This document shows, one piece after another, positions 50,376 through 59,572 of a DNA stretch of 64,000 bases. The DNA is from Mesorhizobium sp. WSM2240 (GTDB lineage: Bacteria > Pseudomonadota > Alphaproteobacteria > Rhizobiales > Rhizobiaceae), in assembly GCF_040438645.1 (NCBI RefSeq), contig NZ_CP159253.1:4216001-4280000 (forward strand), in the 5' to 3' direction. The notes under the pieces are model-generated. The model did no database searches and was not told where the DNA came from. It saw only the letters and a list, made by a program, of their open reading frames with translations. The position numbers and the translations under genes were made by a program. Within the stretch, counting starts at the first letter, position 1; every line of letters begins with the position of its first letter.

Positions 50376-51629
50376 TCAGTGCGCGACGGCGGCGGCGGCC
50401 GCTTCGTCTATCAGGCGGCCGGTGCGGAAGCGCTCGATGGTGAAGGGCGCATTGATCGGGTGCGGCTCGTCGCGAGCGATGGTGTGGGCAAAGACGTTGC
50501 CCGAGCCCGGCGTTGCCTTGAAGCCGCCCGTGCCCCAGCCGCAATTGACGTAGAGCCCCTTGACCGGCGTCTTGGCGAGAATCGGCGAGCGGTCCGGCGT
50601 AACGTCGACGATGCCGCCCCAGGAGCGCAGCATCTTCATGCGCGTGAACATCGGGAACATCTCGCAGATGGCGTCGAGCGTGTGGTTGAGGATGTGGAGC
50701 CCACCGGTCTGCGAATAGGAGATGTACTGGTCGGTGCCCGCCCCGATGACCAGTTCCCCCTTGTCGGACTGGGAGATGTAGGCGTGGACGGTGTTGGACA
50801 TGACCACGCAGGGGAATACCGGCTTGACCGGCTCCGACACCAGCGCCTGCAACGGATAACTTTCGAGCGGCATCCTGACGTCGGCCATGTTCATGATCAC
50901 GGAGGAATGGCCGGCCGCGACCACGCCGATCTTCTTGGCGCCGATGAAACCCTTGCTGGTTTCGACGCCGGTTACCTGGCCGCCGGGCGCGCGGCGGATG
51001 CCGGTGACCTCGCAGTTCTGGATGATGTGGACGCCGCGCGCCGAAGCCGCCCGCGCATAGCCCCACGCGACGGCGTCATGCCGGGCCGTGCCGCCGCGGC
51101 GCTGCAGCGACGCTCCGACGACAGGGTAGCGCGCGTCCCTGGAAGTGTTGAGCGGCGGGCAATAGTCCTTGGCCTGCTCCGGCGTCAGCCATTCATTGTC
51201 GATGCCGTTCAGCCGGTTGGCGTGGACATGGCGCTTCAGCACCTGGATGTCGTGGACGTTGTGCGCCAGCATCATGACGCCGCGCGCGGAGTACATGACG
51301 TTGTAGTTCAGATCCTGCGAAAGCCCGTCCCACAGCTTCAGGGCGTGGTCGTAGATGCCGGCCGATTCGTCGTAGAGATAGTTGGAGCGGATGATGGTGG
51401 TGTTGCGGCCGGTATTGCCGCCGCCGAGCCAGCCCTTTTCCAGCACCGCGACATTGGTGATGCCGTGCTCCTTGGCGAGATAATAGGCGGTCGCCAGGCC
51501 ATGGCCGCCCGCGCCGACGATGATCACGTCGTATTCAGCCTTTGGCTCGGGAGAGGACCACTGCTCCTCCCAGCCCTTGTTGCCGCGCATCGCCTCGCGG
51601 GCGATCGCAAATACCGAATATTTCCGCAT
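50376..51629 (-). CDS. soxB: Sarcosine oxidase, beta subunit
   Basis: 417-residue flavoprotein, first gene of the operon. The FAD-binding motif [19 protein letters not shown] is near residue 35. The His in [17 protein letters not shown] is the expected site for covalent [14 protein letters not shown] is the C-terminus. It oxidises the N-methyl group of sarcosine. No choline or betaine genes are in the window, so the source of sarcosine is unseen. The ribosome site is weak (GAGGCC). Confidence 0.95.
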   Translation of the reverse strand: MRKYSVFAIAREAMRGNKGWEEQWSSPEPKAEYDVIIVGAGGHGLATAYYLAKEHGITNVAVLEKGWLGGGNTGRNTTIIRSNYLYDESAGIYDHALKLWDGLSQDLNYNVMYSARGVMMLAHNVHDIQVLKRHVHANRLNGIDNEWLTPEQAKDYCPPLNTSRDARYPVVGASLQRRGGTARHDAVAWGYARAASARGVHIIQNCEVTGIRRAPGGQVTGVETSKGFIGAKKIGVVAAGHSSVIMNMADVRMPLESYPLQALVSEPVKPVFPCVVMSNTVHAYISQSDKGELVIGAGTDQYISYSQTGGLHILNHTLDAICEMFPMFTRMKMLRSWGGIVDVTPDRSPILAKTPVKGLYVNCGWGTGGFKATPGSGNVFAHTIARDEPHPINAPFTIERFRTGRLIDEAAAAAVAH

Positions 51630-51831
51630 GGGCGCTGGCCTCGTGGAAGCTGTCGTCTCTGATCAGAGGGCGAGGCATACCACTAGCGAAAAGCCGATGT
51701 CACCTTTGCGCTGTTTGCGACGGCGATTGCCGTTTTGCGCCGAACAGAAAGGTCTCAGGCAGCGCCAGCGAGCGGCCGGCGGAACGTGGCCGAGGAACAA
51801 ATTTTTTGTCCGGGCCTTGTTAATGTGAAAC

Positions 51832-51866
51832 TTCGATATATCTAAGTTGCATCTTAACATATCGAA
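51832..51866. promoter_or_regulatory. Operator-like dyad upstream of the PadR gene
   Basis: TTCGATATATCTAAG (51832-51846), a 6-base centre, and CTTAACATATCGAA (51853-51866) form a long imperfect palindrome ending 10 bases before the padR start. PadR regulators bind such A/T-rich dyads, so autorepression is likely. Confidence 0.65.
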
Positions 51867-51876
51867 AGGTACTCTA

Positions 51877-52449
51877 ATGCATCCCTTCAGACATTGCGGC
51901 CACAGCCGCCACAACTGGAAATCCAGAGGGCCGCACGGCCATTTCGCCGAACGCGCCGAGCACCGCCATGGCGGCGGACGCGGCGGCAGGCGGCGCATCT
52001 TCGACCAGGGCGATCTCCGCCTTGTCGTGCTGCAACTGATTTCGGAAAAGCCCCGCCACGGCTACGACATCATCCGCGCCGTCGAGGAAAAGGTGGGCGG
52101 CGCCTACAGCCCGAGCCCCGGCGTCGTCTATCCGACGCTGACCCTGCTCGAAGACATCGGTCATGTCCGCGTGACGACCGACGAGAGCGCCAGAAAACTC
52201 CACGAGATCACCCCGGAAGGAACCGAGTTTCTCGAGCGGAACCGCGAGGCGGTCGACGCGCTTTTCGAGCGGATGGCTGGCATCCATGAGGCGCAGGGCC
52301 GAAGCGCGATGCCGCAGATCGTCCGCGCGACCGAGAATTTCAACCTGGCGCTCAGGATGCGGCTCAGCCGGCAGCCATTGACCAACGAGCAGGCCAACGC
52401 CATCGCCGCGATCATCGACCAGGCGGCGACGGCGGTCGAGCAGAGCTGA
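51877..52449 (+). CDS. PadR-family regulator, YqjI-like (metal-responsive)
   Basis: 190 residues. A His/Gly/Arg-rich N-terminal tail (about 1-45: seven His in the first 36, then GGGRGGRRR) precedes a winged-helix domain (DLRLVVLQLISEKPRHGYDI; PSPGVVYPTLTLLED). The C-terminal helices resemble E. coli YqjI, a nickel-responsive repressor whose N-terminal His-rich tail binds metal. ATG 51877 has AAAGGT upstream; the TTG at 51847 lies inside the operator. The gene's own promoter carries a long palindrome. The target besides itself is unknown; an SDR gene follows 182 bases later. Confidence 0.83.
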   Translation: MHPFRHCGHSRHNWKSRGPHGHFAERAEHRHGGGRGGRRRIFDQGDLRLVVLQLISEKPRHGYDIIRAVEEKVGGAYSPSPGVVYPTLTLLEDIGHVRVTTDESARKLHEITPEGTEFLERNREAVDALFERMAGIHEAQGRSAMPQIVRATENFNLALRMRLSRQPLTNEQANAIAAIIDQAATAVEQS

Positions 52450-52631
52450 CCTTTCACCGACATCGCCTGCGGGCCTGCTTAGCCGGTCCGCCACGAAGTC
52501 TTGCAGCCGCTCCTGCCCAGCGAAATTGCACTTCCGCCTTCCGCATGTATCGGGTGGTTCGTCCCTGTCCGATTTGCGACCACGGTCGCCGATGCCGGCA
52601 ACCGCCGGTGGGAAATCGGAAGGACTGAGAA

Positions 52632-53402
52632 ATGTTTTCACTCGTGAACAAGGTCGCGATCGTCACCGGCGCCAGTTCCGGTATCGGGCGCGCCACGGCA
52701 ATTCTGTTCGCCGAACAGGGAGCGAGCGTCGTCGTCGCCGCACGGCGGCAGGCGGAACTGGATGCGCTGGCGCGCGAAATCTCCGACGCAGGCGGCGAGG
52801 CTGTCGCTCTTGCCGGCGACGTCAGGGACGAGGCCTATGCAAGGGCGTTGGTCGAACTGGCCGTGCAGAAATTCGGCGGTCTCGACATCGCCTTCAACAA
52901 TGCCGGCATGGTCGGCAATGCGGGCTCCGTACCGGACATGGCGCTGGAAAGCTGGCGCGAAACGCTCGACACCAATCTGACCAGCGCGTTTCTCGGCGCG
53001 AAATACCAGGTTCCGGCTATGATCGAGCGCGGCGGTGGCTCGCTGATCTTCACTTCGACCTTCGTCGGCCACACTGTCGGCTTTCCCGGCATGGCGGCTT
53101 ACGCGGCGAGCAAGGCCGGCTTGATCGGCCTTACCCAGGTGCTCGCCGCCGAATACGGAGCGAAGGGCGTTCGCGTCAACGCGCTGCTGCCGGGCGGCAC
53201 CGACACGCCGGCGAGCATAACCAACGCTCCGGACGCGGGACCCGAGGTGCTGGCCTTCGTTGAAGGGCTGCATGCGCTAAAGCGGATGGCGAAGCCGGAA
53301 GAGATTGCCCGTTCGGCGCTCTATCTTGCCTCGGAGGCCTCCGCCTTCACGACCGGCGCCGCACTGCTGGCCGACGGCGGCGTGTCGATCAACCGCACAT
53401 AA
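52632..53402 (+). CDS. SDR-family oxidoreductase
   Basis: 256 residues, classical short-chain dehydrogenase: VTGASSGIGRATA (cofactor), NNAGMVGNAG, and the catalytic Tyr-x3-Lys in AAYAASKAGLIG. The C-terminal GAALLADGGVSINRT is also typical. GGAAGGA precedes ATG 52632. The substrate cannot be named; members related to glucose or 3-oxoacyl reductases share this pattern. A hairpin lies 86 bases after its stop. Confidence 0.88.
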   Translation: MFSLVNKVAIVTGASSGIGRATAILFAEQGASVVVAARRQAELDALAREISDAGGEAVALAGDVRDEAYARALVELAVQKFGGLDIAFNNAGMVGNAGSVPDMALESWRETLDTNLTSAFLGAKYQVPAMIERGGGSLIFTSTFVGHTVGFPGMAAYAASKAGLIGLTQVLAAEYGAKGVRVNALLPGGTDTPASITNAPDAGPEVLAFVEGLHALKRMAKPEEIARSALYLASEASAFTTGAALLADGGVSINRT

Positions 53403-53488
53403 GCAACCGCAGGCGGCCGGGTTATCCAAGCTAGCGCACGGCAAATTTCCTCGCCGCAAGCGCTGCGGGCGCGAGATCGGGAACGCGA

Positions 53489-53520
53489 GGCTGGCGGCCG
53501 GATAGGGCCAGCCGCCAGCC
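53489..53520 (+). terminator. Hairpin after the SDR gene
   Basis: A perfect 10-bp stem GGCTGGCGGC (53489-53498) with its complement (53511-53520), 12-base loop, followed by GGCTGGTGCCCTTTT. It may end the SDR transcript. Confidence 0.4.
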
Positions 53521-53585
53521 GGCTGGTGCCCTTTTGGATTGGATCTGGATCCCCCAAAAGCCCATGCGGGAGAAATCCTATCATA

Positions 53586-53627
53586 TTACTTTCTGCCGAA
53601 CACCGTTTACTTTTTACTGAGCACCGT
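53586..53627. repeat. Two tandem 21-base imperfect direct repeats
   Basis: 53586-53606 and 53607-53627 differ at only four positions; both start TTACTTT and end CACCGT. The tract is AT-rich and lies 235 bases before rpsU. Tandem operator half-sites are one explanation. Confidence 0.45.
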
Positions 53628-53861
53628 TTTCCAGACGTTCTTCACGGCACGGAATGAATGCCGCCGACAATTGCTGCCGTTGCCATGGATTGCTGCAACG
53701 CCTACATTGATCCGGCCGGGTCGGACGCAATTGACGGCTCCCCCTCGACATTCCCCGCTGATTCTGCTAACAGCCAGCGCAATTCGCGGTGGTGACCGCC
53801 GCGGAGGCTTGTGGCTATTGGCCCTTGCCTTTTGATTTCAAACCGAAAGACAGGATTGCCC

Positions 53862-54125
53862 GTGCAGGTACTCGTCCGCGACAACAATGTTGATCAGGCG
53901 CTTCGCGCGCTCAAGAAAAAGATGCAGCGCGAAGGCATCTTCCGCGAAATGAAGATGCGCGGACACTATGAGAAGCCTTCCGAGAAGCGCGCCCGTGAAA
54001 AGGCCGAGGCCGTTCGCCGCGCCCGCAAGCTGGCCCGCAAGCGCGCCCAGCGCGAAGGCCTTCTGCCGATGACGCCGCGCCCGGCTGCCGCCGCTGGCGC
54101 CGGAGCTCCGCGCACGCCGCGCTGA
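53862..54125 (+). CDS. rpsU: 30S ribosomal protein S21
   Basis: 87 residues, small-subunit protein near the mRNA exit region. The GTG start ([18 protein letters not shown]) follows [24 protein letters not shown] is the conserved core. The C-terminal tail is basic, then Ala/Pro-rich (about 65-87), an extension often seen in rhizobia. The upstream open frame is not part of S21. A terminator follows 37 bases after the stop. Confidence 0.94.
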   Translation: MQVLVRDNNVDQALRALKKKMQREGIFREMKMRGHYEKPSEKRAREKAEAVRRARKLARKRAQREGLLPMTPRPAAAAGAGAPRTPR

Positions 54126-54162
54126 TCTCGCCAATATTTCGTCCTTTTCAAAGGATACCGGA

Positions 54163-54195
54163 GGTGGGGCGATGGTGAGTCGCCACCACCTTTTT
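54163..54195 (+). terminator. Terminator after rpsU
   Basis: GGTGGGGCGA (54163-54172) pairs with TCGCCACCACC (54180-54190) with one bulged base, then TTTTT (54191-54195). It lies upstream of the TPR gene start and separates it from rpsU. Confidence 0.85.
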
Positions 54196-54225
54196 GTTTA
54201 CCGGCAGCCTGAGGAAACACCATCG

Positions 54226-55071
54226 ATGAATGCATCGCCCGGCAACGGCAGAATCTCGGGACGCGGCCTCGCAGTCGTTGCGGCCATTCTCTCAGGTTTC
54301 GCGCTGGCCGGCTGCACGACCACCCCGACCGGCGAACTCGCCACCATCGAAGTGGCGCAGGGCTCGGACGAGAACATCTCGTCGCTGTCGGCCGTCATCG
54401 CCCGCAATCCCAGCGACCCGGAAGCCTACAATGTGCGCGGATCGGCCTATGGCCGCGGCGGCAAGTACCGCGAGGCGCTGCGGGACTTCGACAAGGCGCT
54501 GGAACTGCGCCCGAATTTCTACCAGGCCTACGCCAACCGCGCGCTGATTCACCGCTTTCTTGGCGACCAGGCGAGCGCGCTCGCCGACTATAACCGCTCG
54601 ATCCAGCTCAACCCCAGCTACGACGCGGCCTATATCGGTCGCGGCAATCTCTACCGCAAGGCGGGTCGCGTACAGGAAGCCTTCAACGACTTCCAGCGGG
54701 CCATCCAACTCGACACCACGGACCCGCGCGCCTACCACAATCGCGGCCTGATCTACCAGTCGCAGGGCCAGCACGCCTTCGCGATCGAGGACTTCTCGAC
54801 CGCCATTTCGCTCGCGCCCGACGCCGCCGAGCCCTATAATGGCCGTGGCCTTTCCTACATTGCCACCAATGACGAGGAAAACGCCTTCACCGACTTCAAC
54901 ATGGCCATCAAGCTCGACGACAGGATCGCCGAGAGCTGGGCCAACCAGGCGCTGATCTACGAGCGCCGCGGCGACAAGCAGAGGGCGGCGAAATCCTATG
55001 CCCGCGCGGCCCAGTTGGACCCCAACTACAAGCCCGCCGTCGAAGGTCTGGCCCGCACCCGCGCCAGTTGA
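54226..55071 (+). CDS. TPR-repeat lipoprotein
   Basis: 281 residues. A type II signal peptide ends in FALAGC, so the protein is a lipoprotein. Six to seven tetratricopeptide repeats follow (for example NVRGSAYGRGGKYREALRDF; NRALIHRFLGDQASALADYN; NRGLIYQSQGQHAFAIEDF), filling residues 65-275. ATG 54226 has GAGGAA upstream. TPR lipoproteins of the NlpI kind scaffold peptidoglycan enzymes or proteases, and a similar role is likely. It is the first gene after the rpsU terminator. Confidence 0.9.
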   Translation: MNASPGNGRISGRGLAVVAAILSGFALAGCTTTPTGELATIEVAQGSDENISSLSAVIARNPSDPEAYNVRGSAYGRGGKYREALRDFDKALELRPNFYQAYANRALIHRFLGDQASALADYNRSIQLNPSYDAAYIGRGNLYRKAGRVQEAFNDFQRAIQLDTTDPRAYHNRGLIYQSQGQHAFAIEDFSTAISLAPDAAEPYNGRGLSYIATNDEENAFTDFNMAIKLDDRIAESWANQALIYERRGDKQRAAKSYARAAQLDPNYKPAVEGLARTRAS

Positions 55072-55150
55072 GTCGAGGCGGGCCACGCCCGCCGGAACCA
55101 TGTCCGTCTCCGCCAGTTATGGGCCGTACGGGATACGAAGGAGACGTCGG

Positions 55151-55639
55151 GTGAGACAATCATACATTGCCGCCGCGGCAGCAGCCGCGCTTTCGGCTTT
55201 CGCCTTCTCCGCTCACGCGCAGCAGGCTGGCGTGGAACTCGGGCTGCTGGACTGCCAGGTGGAAGGTGGGACCGGCTTCATCATCGGCTCGACCAAGAAC
55301 GTGAAATGCACCTTTACGCCGGCTGACAAGTCGTTTGCGCCCGAACCCTATTTCGGCGTGATCAGGAAGATCGGCCTCGATGTCGGCACGACGGGGACCA
55401 CCTACATCCAGTGGCTGGTGCTGGCGCCCAGCGCCAATGTCTACGCGCCGGGCGCACTAGCCGGCGATTATGCCGGAGTAAGTGCGGAGGCTTCGGCCGC
55501 CGTCGGCGTGGGCGCGAACCTGCTCGTCGGCGGCTCGAACCAGACGTTCACACTGCAGCCGCTTAGCCTGCAGGCGCAGACCGGCGTGAATGTCGCACTC
55601 GGGGTCACCGACTTCCAGCTGCGCAGCATCGCCAACTGA
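55151..55639 (+). CDS. DUF992-type secreted protein
   Basis: 162 residues starting at GTG 55151 with GAAGGAGA ahead. A signal peptide ends near FSAHAQ. The mature part (LGLLDCQVEGGTGFIIGSTK; two Cys that could form a disulfide; repeated Gly/Ala strands) matches the small periplasmic DUF992 family as I recall it. No function is known. It lies between a TPR lipoprotein and a VOC gene. Confidence 0.78.
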   Translation: MRQSYIAAAAAAALSAFAFSAHAQQAGVELGLLDCQVEGGTGFIIGSTKNVKCTFTPADKSFAPEPYFGVIRKIGLDVGTTGTTYIQWLVLAPSANVYAPGALAGDYAGVSAEASAAVGVGANLLVGGSNQTFTLQPLSLQAQTGVNVALGVTDFQLRSIAN

Positions 55640-55649
55640 CGGGTCTGCA

Positions 55650-56048
55650 ATGTTCGATCATGCCGGCTTCCGGGTCCGCGATCTCGAAGCGGCGCGGCGT
55701 TTTTATGACGCCGTTGCGGAAGCGCTCGGGCTTGCGACGGCCGACAACACCGATACCTCGTTCCTGCTCGGCCGCAGCGCCGCCGAGCCGATGCCGTTTC
55801 TGTGGATCGGAACCGACCAGCCCGCCTTCTGGTCGGAGAACCACATGGTTTCGGCCAGTCCTATCCACATCGCGTTCCAGGCCAAAGATCGCGCCGCGGT
55901 CGACGCGTTCTACCGGGCAGGGTTGGCCAATGGCGGAACCGACAATGGCGCGCCCGGCCCACGCGGGCCGGCGGAGATGAAATATTACGGGGCCTATGTG
56001 CTCGACCCTGACGGCAACAACATCGAGGCGGGTTTTCGCGGAGATTGA
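55650..56048 (+). CDS. VOC-family (glyoxalase/dioxygenase superfamily) protein
   Basis: 132 residues with two beta-alpha-beta-beta-beta modules. MFDHAGFRVRDLEAARRFYD carries the first metal His, SASPIHIAFQAKDR a second, and AYVLDPDGNNIEAGFRG the C-terminal Glu. It lies 10 bases after the DUF992 gene. Family members include glyoxalase I-like and antibiotic-resistance proteins; the substrate is unknown. Confidence 0.85.
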   Translation: MFDHAGFRVRDLEAARRFYDAVAEALGLATADNTDTSFLLGRSAAEPMPFLWIGTDQPAFWSENHMVSASPIHIAFQAKDRAAVDAFYRAGLANGGTDNGAPGPRGPAEMKYYGAYVLDPDGNNIEAGFRGD

Positions 56049-56249
56049 GCGGAGTTTTGCTGCTATCCTAACGCGCTCCCATACGCGGACATTCAGCCTC
56101 CTGCACCAATCGCCGTCAATCAATCGGAAGGTTCGAAGAGTGGTGTTCCCAGACCTTGGCGAGGCCACCCGCGCTGGTCTGCCACCTACCCGCCGATGGA
56201 CTAGTTAAATTTTAACGCGAGGACCGTTCGAGCCCGGAGCGGACCTTTG

Positions 56250-56903
56250 TCAGCCGGTCGATGCGGCGGTGAAAACCGCCAACTGAGCCTCGAAAGCACG
56301 CTTGTAGGCGGGCCGCGCTTCGCCGCGGGCGACATAGGCGGACAGGTTCGGATATTCCTCCAGTAGACCTGATCCTTCCAGTCTGCGCAGCACCATCACC
56401 ATCAGTAGATCACCGGCGCTGAACGCGCCGTCGAGCCAGTCGGCATCGCCAAGCCGACTGGAAAGCTGGTCCAGCCGGGCACGGATGCGATCGTCGAGGA
56501 AAGACAGGCGTTCTTCGCTGTACCAGGTCTCGTCGCGCTCCACGTAGGGGGCCTGTTCGCGCTCAACGATCGGCGGCTCCACCGTGTTGAGAGCGGCAAA
56601 CATCCAGGTGATCGCGCGCGCCCGGGCATTCGCATCGTCCGGCAGCAGGCCGGCATGGCGCTCCGCGATATGGAACACGATCGCCCCCGTCTCGAACAGG
56701 GCGAGATCGCCTTCTTCATAGGTCGGAATCTGCCCGAAAGGATGAAGCGCGAGATGCGCGGGTTCTTTCATCGCTTTGAACGAAAGAAGACGGACCTCGT
56801 AAGGCTGGCCCACTTCTTCGAGCGCCCAGCGAACGCGCATGTCGCGCGCCAGACCCCTGCCGCGATCGGGCGACCGTTCAAAGGCAGTGATGGTGGGGGT
56901 CAT
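56250..56903 (-). CDS. Glutathione S-transferase-family protein
   Basis: 217 residues. Thioredoxin-like N-domain (about 1-85) with PFGQIPTYEEGDLALFETGAI, which holds the cis-Pro and the Glu/Thr of the glutathione site, followed by an all-helical C-domain. The early RGRGLARDMRVRWALEE replaces the common Ser/Cys motif, so its activity is uncertain. It is on the strand opposite to its neighbours and probably works in detoxification. Confidence 0.85.
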   Translation of the reverse strand: MTPTITAFERSPDRGRGLARDMRVRWALEEVGQPYEVRLLSFKAMKEPAHLALHPFGQIPTYEEGDLALFETGAIVFHIAERHAGLLPDDANARARAITWMFAALNTVEPPIVEREQAPYVERDETWYSEERLSFLDDRIRARLDQLSSRLGDADWLDGAFSAGDLLMVMVLRRLEGSGLLEEYPNLSAYVARGEARPAYKRAFEAQLAVFTAASTG

Positions 56904-57242
56904 TGGAACGCTCCTGGTGATTGCATGACGCTGTCGAGGGTGATGTGCCTGATTACGACGATCTTCTCATGGTGAGGTATCCGGTTCTTGCGCTTTGCAT
57001 CCAGAGGACGAACGACCGGTGCGCCTTCCGACAACCGACATCGTGTTTTTGGCCACAGGATTTCGCGGTTCCGAACCTTCTACGCGCGGCCGTTTCCGCG
57101 AACGACCTGAAACCTTCCGTCAACGAAGGTCTCAAAGTGGCGCATCTCAGCCGTTTGCACAGCCGGATTCTCCTCCTGGCCCCAACGCTTCCGCTTGCTG
57201 GACGCGATGAGCCGCCCTATCCATGACCGCCACGAGGCGGCC
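56904..57242. other. Divergent intergenic region (GST / MFS)
   Basis: 339 bases between the starts of the GST and MFS genes. I see no gene, tRNA or strong hairpin in it. If the MFS gene began at the TTG 57195 or ATG 57207 the gap would be shorter. Promoters for both genes must lie here, but none is clear by eye. Confidence 0.3.
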
Positions 57243-58673
57243 ATGAGTTACACCGGGGCGGAAAGAGTGGACTGGCGGGCGCTGTGGGCGAGCGGCGATC
57301 TCGCGCGATTTTGCTTCATCAGCCTCGGCATCCTGCTTCACGCCACCAACGAGACCATGGTCGCGACCGTCATGCCTGCCATGGTCGGCGACCTTTCGGG
57401 AGTGGAATTCGTCGGCTGGTCGCTCGCAGTCTACGAGATCGGCGCGATCACTGCCGGTGCTGCGGCGGGCCGGCTGGTCAGCTACGTGCCGCTGCGCACC
57501 AATATGGTGGTGGCCGCCCTGCTCTACGCGGCAGGCGCGCTGGTCTGCGCCATGGCGCCTTCCATGCCGGTTTTCCTGGCGGGCCGCGTGGTCGAAGGGC
57601 TGGGTGGCGGCGCGCTGGTGTCGCTGGCCTTCGTGTCCGTCGAGCGGCTCTTTCCTCGCAACATCTGGCCACAGCTTTTCGGCGTCATGTCGGCGATCTG
57701 GGGTGTCGCGGCCTTCTCCGGTCCGCTGATCGGAGCGCTGATTTCGCAGGCCTTCTCCTGGCGATGGGCATTCGGTCTGTTCGTCTTCGGCGGACTGGCC
57801 ATGGCGATCGCCTGCTACGCCGTGCTGCGCAGCCCGGAGGCGACCACGCGAAAGGCTGCCGGCGTCGCACTGCCGCCCTTCCCTTTCGCCGCGCTCGCTT
57901 GCCTTGCGGCAAGCGTGCTCCTGATCGCGCTTGCTGGGGTCGACATCGAGATGCTGCGCTCGTCGCTGTTCCTGGCAGCCGGCCTTGGCGGGCTCGCGCT
58001 GTTCTTCGTGCTCGACGCACGCAAGCCGCCGTCGCGCCTGTTCCCCACGAGGCCGTTCGATCCGCGCTCGCCCGTCGGCACCGGCATGATCATGGTGTTC
58101 GCCTTCTCGATTGCGACCTGCTCCTTCGCGCTTTACGGTCCGCTCATCCTGACCACCCTGCACGACGTTCCGGTGCTGACAACGGGCTACATCATCGCCG
58201 CCGAATCGATCTCGTGGTCGATCCTGTCGATACTGGTCGCCAACGCGCCGCCGCGCAACGAGCGAGCGATCATCAGCGGCGGCGCGCTGATGATCGCGGC
58301 CGGCATTGCAGGCTTCGCCTACGCCGTACCGCTGGGGTCGATCCCGCTGATCCTGTTCTGCGCAGTGCTGCAGGGCGGCGGCTTCGGCATCGCCTGGCCG
58401 TTCGTGACGCGGGTGATCGTGGCGACAGCCGACCCGGCCGAAAGCACGGTGGCGTCGTCCGGCGTGCCGACCATGCAGCGCATCGGCTATGCGGTCGGGG
58501 CCGCAGTGGCCGGCATAATCGCCAACGTCGGCGGCTTTTCGGAGGGGCTCAGCGCTGAAACATCCGCCGGCGTCGCGGCCTGGATCTTCCTTGCGTTCCT
58601 GCCGCTGGGCGTCGTCGGCTGCCTGGCGGCGATGAAGCTGACCCGCGATTCGCGGGTCCTGCGGGAAGCTTAA
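57243..58673 (+). CDS. MFS transporter (drug/metabolite export type)
   Basis: 476 residues with about 12-14 membrane segments. GILLHATNETMVATVMPAM is segment one; the loop 2-3 region (EIGAITAGAAAGRLVSYVPL) and GRVVEGLGGGALVSLAFV are family blocks, with the rocker-switch repeat visible twice. The start ATG 57243 is preferred because GAGGCGG precedes it; two earlier in-frame starts exist. An antiporter that exports a drug or metabolite is likely. It is convergent with the IclR gene, 14 bases away. Confidence 0.85.
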   Translation: MSYTGAERVDWRALWASGDLARFCFISLGILLHATNETMVATVMPAMVGDLSGVEFVGWSLAVYEIGAITAGAAAGRLVSYVPLRTNMVVAALLYAAGALVCAMAPSMPVFLAGRVVEGLGGGALVSLAFVSVERLFPRNIWPQLFGVMSAIWGVAAFSGPLIGALISQAFSWRWAFGLFVFGGLAMAIACYAVLRSPEATTRKAAGVALPPFPFAALACLAASVLLIALAGVDIEMLRSSLFLAAGLGGLALFFVLDARKPPSRLFPTRPFDPRSPVGTGMIMVFAFSIATCSFALYGPLILTTLHDVPVLTTGYIIAAESISWSILSILVANAPPRNERAIISGGALMIAAGIAGFAYAVPLGSIPLILFCAVLQGGGFGIAWPFVTRVIVATADPAESTVASSGVPTMQRIGYAVGAAVAGIIANVGGFSEGLSAETSAGVAAWIFLAFLPLGVVGCLAAMKLTRDSRVLREA

Positions 58674-58687
58674 TCCAGCGGACCGGT

Positions 58688-59500
58688 CTAGGTCCTGCCC
58701 GGCCGCCAGCCGAGGCGCGACTCGATGCGGCGCGCGCTGGCTTTCACCAGCGCGATCAGGTCGGGATCCTTCTGCCTGACCTTCACGTCGGGAACCACGA
58801 TCGAGATGGTTGCACGGCATGCGCCTTGGCTGTCGCGGATGGGCGCGGCGATGCAGGCGACGGAAAAGTCGGATTCGCCGGCCTGGATCGACAGTCCCTG
58901 CTCCAGCGCCGCGTGCGAGCTTGCCGCCAGCACGCCAGTGTCGGTCTCGGCGCGGCCGGTCGGAGAGGCGGTGGCCGAGCGTGCGAAGATCTCGCGCCGC
59001 TCCGCCTCGGGCAGATGGCCGACCAAAAGCCGCCCCGACGCCGTCCAGTTGAGCGGGCTGCGCGTGCCGACGCGCGAGGTGACCTGGAAATGATCCGAAC
59101 CTTCGGCCATGGCCAGCACCACCATGTGGTCGCCGTCGCGGCCGCAGATCTGAATCGTCTCGCCGGAGGCGGCGGCGAGTTCGTGCATCTCCTCGGTGGC
59201 TATGGTGAGAAGGTCGAGGCTGCGCGCATAGGTGAGGCCGTAGTGATAGAGGCGCGGGCCGAGCCAGATCAGGCCGTTTTCCTGGCGCCCCAGCAGGTCC
59301 TTTTCGACCAGATCGTCGACGATGACATAAATGGTCGAAAGCGGCGCGCCGATGTGGCGGGCGATCTCGTAGGCGGTGGCCGGCCGCTCGACCTTCTGCA
59401 GGAAGTCGAGGATCTGCAGCGCCCGATCGATGCCGCTGGTGCGCGAACGGCGCACCTCGGCGGCGGGCGGGCGGGCGGGCTTTACATCGAGGTTCGTCAT
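58688..59500 (-). CDS. IclR-family transcriptional regulator
   Basis: 270 residues. N-terminal winged helix (ALQILDFLQKVERPATAYEI; STIYVIVDDLVEKDLLG, about 28-80) and a C-terminal effector-binding domain (about 95-260; RRIESRLGWRPG at the end). It follows the SelA-like gene by 72 bases on the same strand, so it is likely the regulator of that catabolic operon. Confidence 0.88.
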   Translation of the reverse strand: MTNLDVKPARPPAAEVRRSRTSGIDRALQILDFLQKVERPATAYEIARHIGAPLSTIYVIVDDLVEKDLLGRQENGLIWLGPRLYHYGLTYARSLDLLTIATEEMHELAAASGETIQICGRDGDHMVVLAMAEGSDHFQVTSRVGTRSPLNWTASGRLLVGHLPEAERREIFARSATASPTGRAETDTGVLAASSHAALEQGLSIQAGESDFSVACIAAPIRDSQGACRATISIVVPDVKVRQKDPDLIALVKASARRIESRLGWRPGRT

Positions 59501-59572
59501 TATCCGCCGGATGCTCGCAGGATTGAACGTTCAGGGTACATTAGGATGTTTCCGCCCGCGCGGGAACGGCGA

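Larger units (their letters stand above)
53403..53861. other. Intergenic region upstream of rpsU
   Basis: 459 bases without a supported gene. It contains a hairpin (53489-53520), two 21-base imperfect direct repeats (53586-53627) in an AT-rich tract, and the rpsU leader. The short open frames here lack ribosome sites and recognisable sequence. Confidence 0.4.

Noticed and set aside
53539..53835. 98-codon open frame upstream of rpsU
   Set aside because: No ribosome site, AT-rich repeat sequence in its middle, and no resemblance to a known protein.
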